Source: Portunus trituberculatus (taxonomy: Eukaryota > Arthropoda > Malacostraca > Decapoda > Portunidae). Taken from it: DNA of 64,000 nucleotides. This document shows positions 1 through 12,680 of this stretch, piece after piece (the stretch's first letter is position 1; each line of letters begins with the position of its first letter). Where the stretch lies: assembly GCF_017591435.1 (NCBI RefSeq), contig NC_059304.1:29814201-29878200 (forward strand), in the 5' to 3' direction. A model generated the notes under the pieces. The model had not been told where the DNA came from. It ran no database searches and worked only from the letters and a program-made list of their open reading frames with translations. The translations under genes and the position numbers were made by a program.

Positions 1-2
1 CA

Positions 3-413
3 TCTACTCTAAATTTTGTCAAGTTTTGCTTTGTAAATGCTCGCAGTATTAGAAATAAATTTCAGGATCTTGAAGAAATCGTTTGCATGGAGGAATATGA
101 TGTTATCGGCGTAACGGAATCGTGGATTAATACATTAAACAGAGACTTTTTGGCCGAATTTTCAATACCCGGGTACAGTTTATTCAGTTGTGAAAGAAAC
201 GAAAGAGAGGGAGGCGGGGTGCTCCTGTACGTTAAAACTAATCTTCACCCAATTGTAAAACCCACCACGAAAATAGCTAATATAAATGCGTCATTCATTC
301 AGCTTAACCTCCAGTCCCGGACTGAGTTCAGTAGCAGTGACCACCGGGTGATTACTTTCAGTATTCAAGAAAACAAATTTATAATAAAGGAAAGTAAAGA
401 AAAAAGTACCTGA
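3..413 (+). pseudogene. LINE endonuclease (EEP/APE type) fragment with internal deletion
   Basis: Frame 3 opens at base 3 and reads the N-terminal strand of an exonuclease-endonuclease-phosphatase domain (VNARSIRNKFQDLE), followed by a VTESWI catalytic-glutamate region and an EGGGVLLYVK segment. It then jumps directly to a C-terminal SSDHRVITFSI motif, which carries the catalytic Asp-His pair. The central part of the domain, including the expected GDFN motif and the LDLVxT strand, is absent, so roughly 80-120 codons are missing although the frame stays open. In a functional element the domain nicks the target DNA to prime reverse transcription; this copy cannot do so. The frame ends at a TGA at 411 and the element continues in another frame. 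Confidence 0.8.
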
Positions 414-2290
414 CTATCAAAGGGCCAACTATAGAAAACTTCTTGCGCAAAGCGATTGGAGTGAGCTCTCGGGAAACATAAGTATTAACGAAGCATGGCT
501 AATATTTACATCCAATCTTAACAAAGCAGTAGATGCATCTGTTCCACTACGAAACAGGCGCTCGATCGTTAACTGAAAACCGAAGTGGTGGAATACGGAA
601 ATAAAAAATAGCCTCCTTGCTAAGAAACGCGCATTTCAGAAATATAAGCTCACTCAAATAAACAGTGATAAGATAGAACACGACCGATTGCGCCGAAATA
701 CCAAAGCAATCATCAAGAGAAGTAAGAAAGACCTCGAGCTTCACATTGCAAATTCCAGTAAGTCTAATCCCAAGGAATTTTTCAGCTACATTAGAAAGAA
801 AAAGACCTTACCATCAGTAATAGGCCCATTAAAAATGCAAAACGGCGAGTACACTGAAAACGATACCATGATGGCAAATATCTTAAATAACTACTTCTCA
901 ACCGTATTCACAGAAGAAGTTAACTTAGAACAACAGCCGACTCCTCGCATTCAAAGTAATAACGTCTTTCTGAATACGTGCACATTTGAAGAAAACGAAA
1001 TTTTGCAAGCGATCAGTAAAATTAAAGTAAACAAAACGCCGGGCCCTGATAGAATTTCTCCAAGAATATTAAAAGAGGCTAAAAATGAATTAGCTAAACC
1101 ACTTTCGATACTGTTTGGTAAATCGTTAAATACTGGAAAAGTACCCGACGAATGGAAACTCGCGAACGTTACACCTATATTTAAAAAGGTAACAAGTCTG
1201 AAGCTCAAAATTATAGACCGATAAGCCTCACATCGGTGGTAGGTAAACTAATGGAATCGCTTATACGAGACAAAACGGTAGCATTCCTCGAAAGTAATAA
1301 CATCATCAAGGACTCTCAACACGGATTCAGAAACAAGCGATCATGCCTTACAAACTTACTCGACTTTTTCCATCACGTATATAATCTGTTCGACGACACT
1401 AGGGCGGTTGATATAATTTATTTAGATTTTCAAAAGCCTTCGATAAGGTTCCCCACAAACGCCTCATCAATAAACTAAAAGCTCACGGTATAACTGGCGA
1501 TCTCGTTACATGGATCGAAGACTGGCTATCGGGCCGTGAACAGCGTGTAGTAATAAACGGTAAATCGTCAGAATGGACCAGCGTAAGTAGTGGCGTTCCT
1601 CAGGGATCAGTCTTGGGACCGATTCTTTTTATCATATATATAAACGACATCGAGGAAAATATTAACTGTAAAGTATCAAAATTCGCGGATGATACAAAAA
1701 TTGCAAACAGGGCGGACTCAGTAACTCAGCGTCAACTTTTACAGAACGATTTAGATACCCTCGTCGAATGGTCTAAAACGTGGCTGATGAATTTCAATTT
1801 TGACAAATGTCATGTTCTACATATTGGAAATAGTAATCCACGAGCGAACTACACAATGGGGAATGCTTCCATAAAGAGCGTACAGAGAGAAAAAGATCTT
1901 GGCGTTGTAATATCGGCTGACCTCAAACAAAGTAATCAATGCACCGAAGTTGTGAAAATCGCAAATAAATTAGTCGGCTTTATCGGAAGATCATTCACAT
2001 TCAAAACGGAAGAGATAATATTAACTTTATATAATTCGCTCGTACGCTCGCACCTTGAATATAACGTACAATTTTGGTCACCCTATTATAAGAAAGACAT
2101 TGAAAAATTAGAAAGAATACAGAATACAGCGTCGATTAACTAAAATGGTTCCAAGATTACGTAATAAACCATACGAGGAACGACTTAAAGAACTAAATTT
2201 ATTCACTCTTTCCAAACGTCGATTACGAGGGGACCTTATCACACTCTTCAAAACTTTTAAGGGATTTACGAATATGAATCCCCCATAAAC
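405..2290 (+). pseudogene. LINE reverse transcriptase, frameshifted
   Basis: After a frameshift near 405 the linker reads VPDYQRANYRKLL and runs through a TGA near 573 into the RT domain. Visible RT landmarks in order are NKTPGPDRISPRILK (about 1033), YRPISLTSVV (about 1213, after a frameshift), HGFRNKRSCLTNLL (about 1320), DIIYLDFQK (about 1408), SGVPQGSVLGPILF (about 1591) and the catalytic FADD box at 1682-1693. The thumb and C-terminal region continue to about 2290 through another frameshift near 2140. The enzyme would copy LINE RNA into DNA at a nicked target. Several independent lesions make it non-functional. It differs in sequence from the LINE-A copies further along the window. Confidence 0.85.
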
Positions 2291-2335
2291 AAGAGTACAC
2301 GTAGATTACAACTTCTTTTCTCTATCCTCTAAAAT

Positions 2336-2570
2336 TCCATTTGGTTTTTCAATACCACATGGGGCCTTTCCTTTTCCGGCCGGCTTCGGCTGGTGGGATG
2401 GGATGGTTGGGGAGGAGCCTTCTGCTTTCCTGTCCTGTCTCTAACACTGTGTAGTTAGTATAGAATAGTTAACCAAGCAGCCTAGTAAGGACCCCAGGGT
2501 CTGTTGTTACTTGGGCTTTCCTTTGTATTCCTTTGTATTCCTCCTCCTCCTCCTCCTCCTCCTCCTCCTC
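2336..2570. repeat. Non-coding segment ending in (TCC)n at a gap
   Basis: No credible coding sequence. A G/C-rich portion (about 2365-2435) with a small GGCCGGCTTCGGC hairpin is followed by a duplicated CCTTTGTATT and a (TCC)n run from 2540 that enters the assembly gap. The arrangement of a short unique body with a simple-repeat tail would suit a SINE or LINE 3' end, but no tRNA-like head is visible. Confidence 0.4.
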
Positions 2571-3070
2571 NNNNNNNNNNNNNNNNNNNNNNNNNNNNNN
2601 NNNNNNNNNNNNNNNNNNNNNNNNNNNNNNNNNNNNNNNNNNNNNNNNNNNNNNNNNNNNNNNNNNNNNNNNNNNNNNNNNNNNNNNNNNNNNNNNNNNN
2701 NNNNNNNNNNNNNNNNNNNNNNNNNNNNNNNNNNNNNNNNNNNNNNNNNNNNNNNNNNNNNNNNNNNNNNNNNNNNNNNNNNNNNNNNNNNNNNNNNNNN
2801 NNNNNNNNNNNNNNNNNNNNNNNNNNNNNNNNNNNNNNNNNNNNNNNNNNNNNNNNNNNNNNNNNNNNNNNNNNNNNNNNNNNNNNNNNNNNNNNNNNNN
2901 NNNNNNNNNNNNNNNNNNNNNNNNNNNNNNNNNNNNNNNNNNNNNNNNNNNNNNNNNNNNNNNNNNNNNNNNNNNNNNNNNNNNNNNNNNNNNNNNNNNN
3001 NNNNNNNNNNNNNNNNNNNNNNNNNNNNNNNNNNNNNNNNNNNNNNNNNNNNNNNNNNNNNNNNNNNNNN
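2571..3070. other. Assembly gap (500 N)
   Basis: Exactly 500 undetermined bases, a placeholder length. The left edge lies inside a (TCC)n tract and the right edge at the start of a repeat copy. Confidence 0.99.
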
Positions 3071-4600
3071 CCATGGCTGCGGTTAACTGCTACAGCTCAC
3101 TAGACTGTTATTCTGGCAAAATCGCCAACTTTGGTATGATCAGTACAGTGGGGATTATAAAACACTCCACAGAGTCCCCACTACTATAACTCACAGCCGC
3201 CGTAACCCTCAGGTTCTTTCAAGGTCGCCAACAGTGTATAATTTCCCCCACTGTAAGGGAATCTCCTCAGCAACTCCTTCTCCTCCTGTACCCAACCAAG
3301 TAGAATTTATAAATGGTAGATGTTATGTGTAACAGGGCGAGGCCTTAATACCCCCTAGAGAAACCGCCCACAAGGACAATTCCACCCACTTCTCTATGAA
3401 GTATTAATGCCTCTCCGCACGCCTTGTCCGCAGACGGTGATGACTCACAGACTGGGACAACACGCGCAGTGTATATATTACTATCTACTACGACAAGTGC
3501 TTCCTAACACCTGTCAGACTGACACCCCTAGCCTACGACTACTACAACATATGATGTGTACAGCACATCCGGTGGTGTACACACAAGCCCAGACACCACC
3601 TACGGGTGACAACCAGCCATACACGGAGTCCAGATACTTGTCACAGACAAATCTGGCGGACGACAACTATGCACCCACTGGCCTGCAGTACGAAGCTTCT
3701 CAGCTTTTCACTAGCATGCGTGGCTACAACCACTACTATACAGTATACTACTGATACTACACAACAGATGATGGGGGCACACAGCCACCCACCAAACCCT
3801 ACTGGTGACTACAGACACCAACAGCAAAAACAGGACGAAACAAAAACGCGTCCCTCCGCGTCGCCACACCCGAGTGGATGAACGCATGACAGGAAATGTA
3901 GCCCCCAACCGGCTACACTTTCCTCAGGACAACAAGCCCGCTGTTCTACACAGCCACGGTCTACCGAGTAACAAGCCAGCTACTCAAGGGAGGGCACAAC
4001 TCCCAGACCGATGACTAGTGAGCACCTTGAGAAGCCCAGCAACACGAATCTCCCTACCCTGTGCCAGACCACGAGAGACGTGTCCACCTCAGCTGAAGAC
4101 TACCCTGGTACTATAAGCAGTATACTAATGATACTACACAAACGATGGTGGGGGCACACAGCCGCCCACCAAACCACTCTGGTGACCATGGCCACCAACA
4201 AAACAAACAGGACGAGACAAAACATGTCTCTCCTCCGCACCGCCACACCACGAGTGGACAAACGCCAGACAGGAAATGTAGACCCAACCGGCCACACTCC
4301 TTAGGACAACAAGCCCGTTGTCCTACACAGCCACGGTCTACCCAGTAGCAAGCCAGCTACTCAAACAGGAGGGCACAACTCCCAGACCGATGACTAGTGA
4401 GCACTTCACGTGTCTCTTCCTGTGCCGAGAGCGTACGTGTTAACTCCGCTGAAGACTGGCCGGTACTGAGGCAATGCTCGCAGGCACAACAAGATGGTGG
4501 AGAGAGGGAGGCGGGTTGGCTGCTCAACAGAACAGCCCGAGGGGCCCGCGCTTGAGGCCATAGGCTACGCCTATAATGAAATAATAAATTAAAGGAGATT
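3071..4600. repeat. Large non-coding direct repeat, copy 1
   Basis: This ~1.5 kb segment matches 4744-6163 in the same orientation from its first bases (ATGGCTGCGGTTA onward), with scattered substitutions and small indels. Inside it, a subunit of about 370 bp occurs twice in tandem (about 3740-4110 and 4111-4480); each contains a GGTGGGGGCACACAGC block, an ACCAACA/ACAAACAGGACGAGA block and a CACAACTCCCAGACC block. Open frames here are short and not conserved between copies, so it is treated as non-coding. It could be a long LTR, a satellite unit or a non-autonomous element; the outer boundaries that would decide this are lost in the gap. Confidence 0.75.
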
Positions 4601-4615
4601 AAGACGGTGCCCATC

Positions 4616-6163
<1,548 letters not shown>

Positions 6164-6996
6164 TACAGTGGAGACTCATTAATTGAACTTAATTCGTTCC
6201 ATATGACTGTTTGAGTATCAAAAGGTTTGACTATTCATACCTATAAATCAGGTAATTCGTTCTAATCTTAGCAAAATCTCAAGTTTATAAAAATTTCAAT
6301 GTAATTTTTTTTTTTATTTTGATTTCTACATACCATAAGTGAAGGCTGGTGATAGATAACATAGAAGAGAAGAGGAGAAGGGTGGGGAGAACGAGGGAGG
6401 TTGTCTGAGACAAGTCACCATGCATGAAAACGTCTGGTGCGATTCCTGTGAACCCACTAGTAGAGAGATGTGGCTCACTAACACTTGCACTTGCCACTAG
6501 ATTCCTTATTTTCACCACCAATAAGCTTCTTTGGTGCCATTGTAAGTTTCTAAATGAAAAACTACCATCAGAAAGCAGAAGAATGCTGTTTTTTTTTTTT
6601 TTCCCAAGACTGCAGCAGAAGTATGGGTGTGTACCAGTATCCAGTATTCCAGAATACCAGTATTTTGCTTCGGTGTTACCAGTATTACCGGTATCAGAAT
6701 GAGACAATGGTGGGGAAGGAGATGCCAGAGCTTTGCATACAATGTGTAAGACCACTCAATTACCAGATAGATATTTTTACCACTAATAAACCTTTGTTGT
6801 TAATGTAAGTTTATAAATGAAAAACTATAGATGGAATGAAGAACATTCTGATGACCACAGCAGCATAAATTTGTTTACAACTATGTGTATGGACGTTTGA
6901 CTATCAGGTATTTTTTTGAGCATTACAATGAACTTTTGTGTTCGAGTATTGAAAAGTTTGACTATTAACACATTTGAGTATTGAGTCTCCACTGTA
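6164..6996. mobile_element. Tc1/mariner-type (pogo/Tigger-like) MITE with TA flanks
   Basis: The left end reads TA-CAGTGGAGACTCA and the right end is its exact complement followed by TA (GAGTCTCCACTG-TA at 6983-6996). Inner terminal regions also correspond, with TTTGAGTAT, GTTTGACTATT and related words on both sides. The 833-bp interior holds no transposase. It carries an imperfect direct duplication of about 130 bp (about 6495-6625 and 6760-6890), and the minus-strand 156-residue frame resembles nothing I recognise. TA target duplication and a CAGT-type terminus suit the Tc1/mariner superfamily, most like pogo/Tigger. It interrupts the direct repeat copy to its left. Confidence 0.8.
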
Positions 6997-8367
6997 AGTA
7001 AAATTATACATTACATTTGTCACAAAAGCTCCAAGTCCATAATTTATTACTGTAGTGCTGAAGCTTAATATTTTAACTACTGACATCAGTCATTTTCATG
7101 AGTTTCATGATATCACTTTATTAACCAAAATATTTAACATATCCAACCCTTATCTTAGTCCAATACTTTAAAATATTGCATTTGATCATTTCATGATGTT
7201 CATACGACTCATTGTAACCCCAGATGTAACACCATCTGTATTATAAAACAAAGGCATTTTTGCATTAAACATATCTCTACCAACTTGAAGTGCATAAATA
7301 ACTCAGTTATACTTGTTTATGCAGTAGAGTTTGTGAATCATTTTAATTTTTGCTGTGGGTAATATGGTTCTTCATTTTTATGAAAACTTTTATGGTACAG
7401 TAATATGGGGGCATACTATATTGTCGGTGAGGAAATATATCAGAAAAAAATAGGTTTAAATCTTGAAGATCAGAAATATTGATTAGAGATCAGAAATATT
7501 CATTAGAGAATGGATTACCTACAACACAGCTACAACACAGGAGGAAACTAAGTACTTTTTTTTCTCTTCAAGAAAAATTTCTATTTTATACAAATCATGC
7601 CCATAATAGGAACAATTTCTACAGCTATTTTGATGCACCCAAAAATAGTTTGAAATTATAAATTAATGATATATTGATATCTGAAAATAAATAAGCCTGT
7701 TATATAAAATGTTCTATTAATGAAAAATAACAATGAAAGAATTTTTTTTGAGGCATGACTCTCTTATCTTAGCAACTCATATTACATGTCTATTTCACCC
7801 TTGTAATACCAATGAAAATATTATAAATGAAATTTTGCTGTTTGAAATAAGATGAATATACATCCCATATTATTTTATTATCCAAACAGTGGAAAACTAG
7901 AGCTAGTTGCAACTTTTTCTATCAATACTTCATTTCATGTTAAATGAAGACAAGAAATTACTTAACTTTATTACACTGTGTGTTGTAGGTAGCTTATTCC
8001 TATTCCCTGAGCATATTTCTGGTCCACAGTCTTACCTTCATGATTTGAATTTGATTTTTCAGTAACATTTTTCCACTAATAGGGCAATATACCCCGACAT
8101 CACCTGAATTGTAATTTCCACCAACTGTTACATATATCTGTTACTTACATTTCTTCCTATTAAGACAGCTAAACAAGTATGTGTGGGTTTTATCTTGTTC
8201 ATGAGTAAAAATAAAATATGTAAAAAATTTGTGTACTCTACACCTCACAATATTGTATTGCAAAAACTCCCTCCTACCCATGTTGCCTGCAAACCAGTAT
8301 GACAGCAACAATGTTGGATGAAAGCCATGTATATATCATCAAATATCGTGTAGTACATATGCTTAAT
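6997..8367. other. AT-rich stretch with no recognised gene
   Basis: About 1.4 kb of AT-rich sequence with stops in all frames. The only visible structure is a 20-bp tandem duplication of AGATCAGAAATATTNATTAG at about 7468-7507. Nothing else can be supported. Confidence 0.7.
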
Positions 8368-8685
8368 AATTGTAAGATTAAACGATACTTACCAAGTTGA
8401 AGTTTGATCGTAATTTCACGAACATTTAAACGACGTCACTGAGGCAGTAAATGAGATGTCTATGCCGCTCCTCATCAATCCTTCAGAGTGTTGGTTTGAG
8501 GAACAAAGTATAAAAATTACAAAAACTAAAAATTAAACAGTGAGTGAAGAAAACACCCCAAAACACGGCGACCAAGAAGCCGGGGGAGGGAAGGGAGGGC
8601 ATTTACTGCCTCAGTGATGTCGTTTAAATGTTCGTGAAATTACGATCAAACTTCAACTTGGTAAGTATCGTTTAATCTTACAATT
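8368..8685. mobile_element. Foldback element with 86-bp arms, DIRS-terminus-like
   Basis: Arms 8368-8453 and 8600-8685 are inverted copies with a single mismatch (CGACGTCACTG against CGACATCACTG), separated by a 146-bp spacer with no ORF. The inner part of each arm (ATTTCACGAACATTTAAACG then CACTGAGGCAGTAAATGAGA) aligns with the inverted terminal repeat of the adjacent DIRS-like element. The right arm's last three bases coincide with the first bases of that repeat. It therefore looks like an internally deleted relative of the DIRS element rather than an unrelated MITE. No target-site duplication is apparent. Confidence 0.75.
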
Positions 8686-8731
8686 TCACTTCACAATATT
8701 TAAACTGACGTCACCGAGGCAACAAATGAGA
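8683..8731. repeat. DIRS inverted terminal repeat, left
   Basis: 49 bp starting ATTTCACTTCACAATATTTA; the reverse complement recurs at 12681-12729 with one substitution. Confidence 0.95.
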
Positions 8732-8905
8732 GCTTTAGAGCAGGTCCTCAAACCAAGCTGAACCCCAAAACCAGGAACGACTGAAAACCATATAGTATCT
8801 TCTTCATGTATTCCAGCCAAAAGCATACAATTAAGTACAAATATGTGGACAAACAATGAATTCATATGAAAATCATCACAAAAACCCGTAGTACAATTTA
8901 CATAT

Positions 8906-9411
8906 TCATGGAGGAGACCCATCCTCCGCCAACACCGCCTGTGCAAATAACCCCTTCTTGCTAATTGGCCTTCCATAAAACTTTGCGAAGGTAGACTCCC
9001 TGGACCAGCCCACAGATGAAAGGATGGAGGACAGCGGAAGACGGAGCGCAGTGAGAAAAAGCAGGCCTCTCCTGAAATACGGCTCGCATAAATCTAATAA
9101 CCAACGGATGTTGACCTGCTGGTTGACCCCCGATCTTAGCGATGGCAGACACGGCCGAACGGATGGTATTCATAGTACTATAACTCCGAACGGGAACCCT
9201 CTGAAATTCACACAGTAGGAAGTCTAAAAGAAAACTTAAAGGTGGTAGAAATGGATCAATTTCCCGCCGGAGACAAACTGACACCCATCTTGAGAGATAC
9301 GGCCTATACTGTTGTAAAGTGCTCTTCCGCCAGGAGTGAAGCAAAAGCTGGGCAACGTCTCGCGATAGGCCTTGGACTTCAAAGGATCGCCTGATAAACT
9401 CATCGCAGTCA
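8906..9411 (-). pseudogene. DIRS tyrosine recombinase, catalytic core deleted
   Basis: The N-terminal part reads (C)DEFIRRSFEVQGLSRDVAQ and LLHSWRKSTLQQYRPYLSRW, then a helical SAM-like DNA-binding domain with YSTMNTIRSAVSAIAK and a final RFMRAVFQERPAF. The expected catalytic core with the first Arg and the His-x-x-Arg motif is missing. After a frame change near 9050 the C-terminal motif appears (SSVGWSRESTFAKFYGRPI, about 8957-9013), in which the Tyr of FYGRP would be the nucleophile, ending at a TGA at 8906-8908. The enzyme would integrate the circular DNA intermediate; with the core gone this copy cannot. The start overlaps the end of the RT-RNase H frame, as is usual for DIRS. Confidence 0.75.
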
Positions 9412-11124
9412 ACACCAGAGACCGGGCCCGCGGGTGGATGTAAGCAGGGTTCTGCGGTAATGACACAGGGAGGCGAGGGAGGAGGACTGGTGGCTGAACA
9501 AGAAACTGAAGGGCCCTGGGAACCATGCTTGTGACGGCCAAAGAGGTAGAATCGCGATCAAGGAAGCCCGGTCCTCCTGGAGTTTCCGCAGCACTCTGGC
9601 AATGAGACTGAAAGGAGGAAAGGCATATGAAGTCCTGTCTGCCCAATTAATTGAAAAAGCATCAACAAAAGTAGCTGCAGGGTCAGGTTTCCAAGAAACA
9701 TAGGTAGCCACCTGGGCATTTAAGCGCGACGCAAACAGGTCAATATCGGGAACATAAAACATGTCACATAACCTTCGAAAGACAAGGGGGTCCAACATCC
9801 ATTCGGTGTCTAAATTCTTTAACCTAGACAAAGAATCTGCCTCCACATTCTGGGTACCCTTTACATGAGCTGCAGACAAGGTAAGGCCCCGAGACCCGGC
9901 CCAAGCATAGATCTCCTCTATCAAAAAGTTAAGACGGATCTTCGTGCTCCCACTGCGATTCAGGCACGCGACAGCCACGGTGTTATCTGAACGAAGGCGG
10001 ATGTGGGCATTACTGACATTCTTACATAGTGACTGGAGACCAAGTAATATAGCTCGCAATTCTAGGCAATTGATGTGGTCTAACTCCGCGTGAGCCCAAG
10101 AGCCGCCCGACGCCACGGATCCGACAATGGCACCCCAACCTGTCAGACAAGCATCGGCAAACAATTCAAGGTCAGGGGAAGAAGAACGCAGTGATTTAGA
10201 TTGCAAGGGAACATTATTATCCCACCAAAGAACTAATTCCTTAGCATGCTCATCCAAAGAAACTCTAGCTGCATAATCCCCTTGGTGCCGGGCAAGCTCC
10301 CTGTTCCTAATGATCTCAAGGTACTTGTAACGAACGGGGGCCAGGTCAACAGCTGGCTCGGCAGCCACAGCGAGGCCAATGAAAGAAGCTAAATCACGCA
10401 CCTAGTCCCTGAATTTTGATAATTTTCCTGAGAGGCAGAGTAGCAGTCATGAGGCATGAGTTTAGAATAATTCCCAAAAATTCCACCTCCTGAGTAGGGA
10501 CCAAAACTGATTTTTTAACATTAATAGTGAGCCCAACCGAATCAAAAAGATACAGAGCATAACTCACATTGCTAATTAGCTCCTCCTCCGAGGGAGCAAA
10601 AAAGATGCAATCATCAATATAACAGATGACCATAATCCCAAGGGACCGGAGGTGACAGAACACTGGTTTCAATAATTTTGTAAAGATCCGAGGGGCAGAT
10701 GTTAACCCTTGAGGAAGACAGGTAAAGTGAAAACATTGGCCCTTCCAAAAAAACGGAACCAACACCTTTCCTCAGGTCTCACATACACAGAATAATAAGC
10801 ATCCTGAAAATCAATAGTCATGAAAAAACACTGGGGCTGGACTAAACGCACCACATCCTTAAAGGAATCCATTTTAAAGTGAGTGTGAGTAACATAAGGA
10901 TTTAGCTCTTTCAAGTTTAGAATGACTCTGGCAGTAGTACTGTCTTTCTTTACAGTGGGAAAAACATTGGAATAAAAAGCATTGCCAGGAGAGGGCTCAC
11001 ATCTCTCAAACCTAAGCAGCGCGGCATCCAGGGCCGCCCTGTCACTTTCTGAAAGGGACAGGGGCTGAGGCAGAGCAGATTGTAAGAGAAGCTCATCAAA
11101 CTCAAGCACATGGCCACAAACCAC
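9409..11124 (-). pseudogene. DIRS reverse transcriptase-RNase H polyprotein, two frameshifts
   Basis: Three overlapping minus-strand frames form one protein. The first (10702-11124) carries RT motifs ARVILNLKELNPYV and the catalytic FMTIDFQDAYYSVYV. After a slip in a run of seven A near 10748 the second (10394-10765) has FTCLPQGLTSAPRIFTK and the active-site YIDD box at 10610-10621. After a second slip near 10400 the third (9409-10401) has the RNase H domain: FADACLTGWGAIV, INCLELRAILLGL, RLRSDNTVAVACLN and NVEADSLSRL supply the D-E-D-D residues. It ends with a region (WADRTSYAFPPFSLIARVL) characteristic of DIRS pol proteins downstream of RNase H. Both frameshifts are single-base and could be recent mutations or assembly errors. 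Confidence 0.88.
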
Positions 11125-11249
11125 ATCAAAAATTCATTTATCGGAGGAAAGAGCTAGCCACTGCTGTCTAGCGGTGAAAATTTTTCCGCTCATAAAATTG
11201 TCAGAGGTATTGGATAAAGAGTTAATGGTAATACTTACTCGGCAAGGGT

Positions 11250-12500
11250 TCACTGGGCCGGCCTGTGTTGCTGGTTCCCCCTCAGCGGAGGAGGCCGCTG
11301 GCCTAAAAAAGGCTTAGACCGAAACCTTGAGTTCTGGGAAGGAGGGGTCCTCCTGGGAGCCTGGCGGGAAGCAGCCTTCCACCTGGGACCTCCTGACCGG
11401 TATGGGCGGAAAGAAGGCCTGCCCAGCCGCCTGGCCCGATGCAACTCCTCACACTTCGTAATGACATCAAAGGGAAACAGCTCTGCAGTGCCAACTTCAC
11501 AGTCCCAACGGCAAAGCTCCGCAAGGGCTGAATCGTTCACGTGAATGCGGGCCACTTCCTTCCTGAGCTGGTTAAGGTAACACACTGCAGAAGTCAGGAG
11601 ACGTACACAGTTATTCAGGCCATCCAGGTAATCATCCACAGGCTTACCTTTCCTCTCCCCAATGTCACTCAGGCACTGGGCAACCGGAACCAGGGCCTTG
11701 GAGAGCAGGCCATTGGTGAAAACCAGGCGAGCATCAATCAGCCTGCCCCCCACACTTAGAGCCTTGGTAATAACAGCATTTGTAGCAGGCACAATCAGAT
11801 TAGGAACATTGCTGGGCAACCTCACCTTACTACAGGTAGTTTTCACCCCCTCCGAGGTGGGGCGACGCCTGAGGCTATCATCTAAAATGCCTGCTAAACG
11901 GTCAGACAGGGGCTCACCTTTCTTCTCCTGACCATGAAAATGCCCCGCCAGTTCTTCCAAAGCCCGATGAAAATCAGCGTCTTCAAGCGTGCCCCGTGGG
12001 CCACCCAGTTCATCCAGCCCCGCTAGCGGATCGGCCGCTGCCTCTCGCACCTCACCGTCTTCGGATTCTGCGCTCTCGATGCTGCCAAAGCCACTGAAGT
12101 CCCCACTGTGAGCCTGGGGTACCGTCTCAGGAGAACGCCTGTCCAGCTTCGCAATCAGGTCTGCCACGATGGAACTCAAATGGCTGACACGATCCTCTAG
12201 GGACGGGCCAGCTGAGTTGACATCACGTGGCTGACTCGGCCCCGCCAGGGCCGAACCGGAAGCCAGCTGAAACGCTATGTCATGGCCAGGGTCACGGCGG
12301 TCCCTTTTTCCCTGCTGAACATCAGACCAAGCACCATCTTCGCAGGGGCGTTTCCTGCCCCGTGGAGGGGAAGCCGACCGGCCGAAGGAACAAAGGGGCG
12401 AATCGGTAAGGCCTGCTGGGTCCGCCATCTGCAAACGGGGCCACCCGACAACAGGGCAAATAAGCCAACACGATCCTAAGATCGAGAAGTGTACCACCAT
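11250..12500 (-). CDS. DIRS ORF1, gag-like protein (416 aa)
   Basis: Uninterrupted 416-residue minus-strand frame just upstream of the RT frame. The first 24 residues look like hydrophobic leader translated from untranslated sequence, so the methionine of MADPAGLTDSPLCSFGR (codon starting at 12428) is the more likely start, giving 392 residues. The N-terminal third is rich in Arg, Ser, Pro and Gly with RGRKRPCEDG. The middle is acidic (ESAEDGEVREAAADP), followed by a helical region ending in CRWDCEVGTAELFPFDV and EELHRARRLG. The C-terminus is basic and Pro/Gln rich, suiting nucleic-acid binding. No zinc knuckle is present, as usual for DIRS ORF1. It is the only major ORF of this element that appears intact. 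Confidence 0.75.
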   Translation of the reverse strand: MVVHFSILGSCWLICPVVGWPRLQMADPAGLTDSPLCSFGRSASPPRGRKRPCEDGAWSDVQQGKRDRRDPGHDIAFQLASGSALAGPSQPRDVNSAGPSLEDRVSHLSSIVADLIAKLDRRSPETVPQAHSGDFSGFGSIESAESEDGEVREAAADPLAGLDELGGPRGTLEDADFHRALEELAGHFHGQEKKGEPLSDRLAGILDDSLRRRPTSEGVKTTCSKVRLPSNVPNLIVPATNAVITKALSVGGRLIDARLVFTNGLLSKALVPVAQCLSDIGERKGKPVDDYLDGLNNCVRLLTSAVCYLNQLRKEVARIHVNDSALAELCRWDCEVGTAELFPFDVITKCEELHRARRLGRPSFRPYRSGGPRWKAASRQAPRRTPPSQNSRFRSKPFLGQRPPPLRGNQQHRPAQ

Positions 12501-12680
12501 GTATCAGCAGCGCAGGGTAAAGGAGAAGGTGAAAACTGACCAGGACAACCCCGAGGAGAAGCAGGCAAAGAAAAGGGCAGCAGCAGGCTCCGAGGAGCAG
12601 CCGGCAAAAAACTTGAGATCCGAGCTCGTGTGTAGACCAGACGAGGACGAACAACAGACTGACGAGGAGCAGCATAGACA

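Larger units (their letters stand above)
1..2335 (+). mobile_element. CR1/Jockey-like LINE, decayed, 5' end outside window
   Basis: A non-LTR retrotransposon of the apurinic-endonuclease type occupies the start of the window. Endonuclease sequence begins at base 3, and reverse transcriptase follows up to about 2290. The order endonuclease, linker, RT, then a C-terminal segment with an RRLRGDLITLFK-type motif is typical of the CR1/Jockey group. The reading frame is broken by a TGA near 573, frameshifts near 400, 1200, 1440 and 2140, and an internal deletion in the endonuclease, so this copy is dead. No clear 3' tail or target-site duplication was found; sequence changes character near 2335. 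The exact clade is inferred only from general motif style. Confidence 0.85.

Noticed and set aside
2469..3189. Frames spanning the N gap (also at the four other gaps)
   Set aside because: They are mostly undetermined residues and carry no information.
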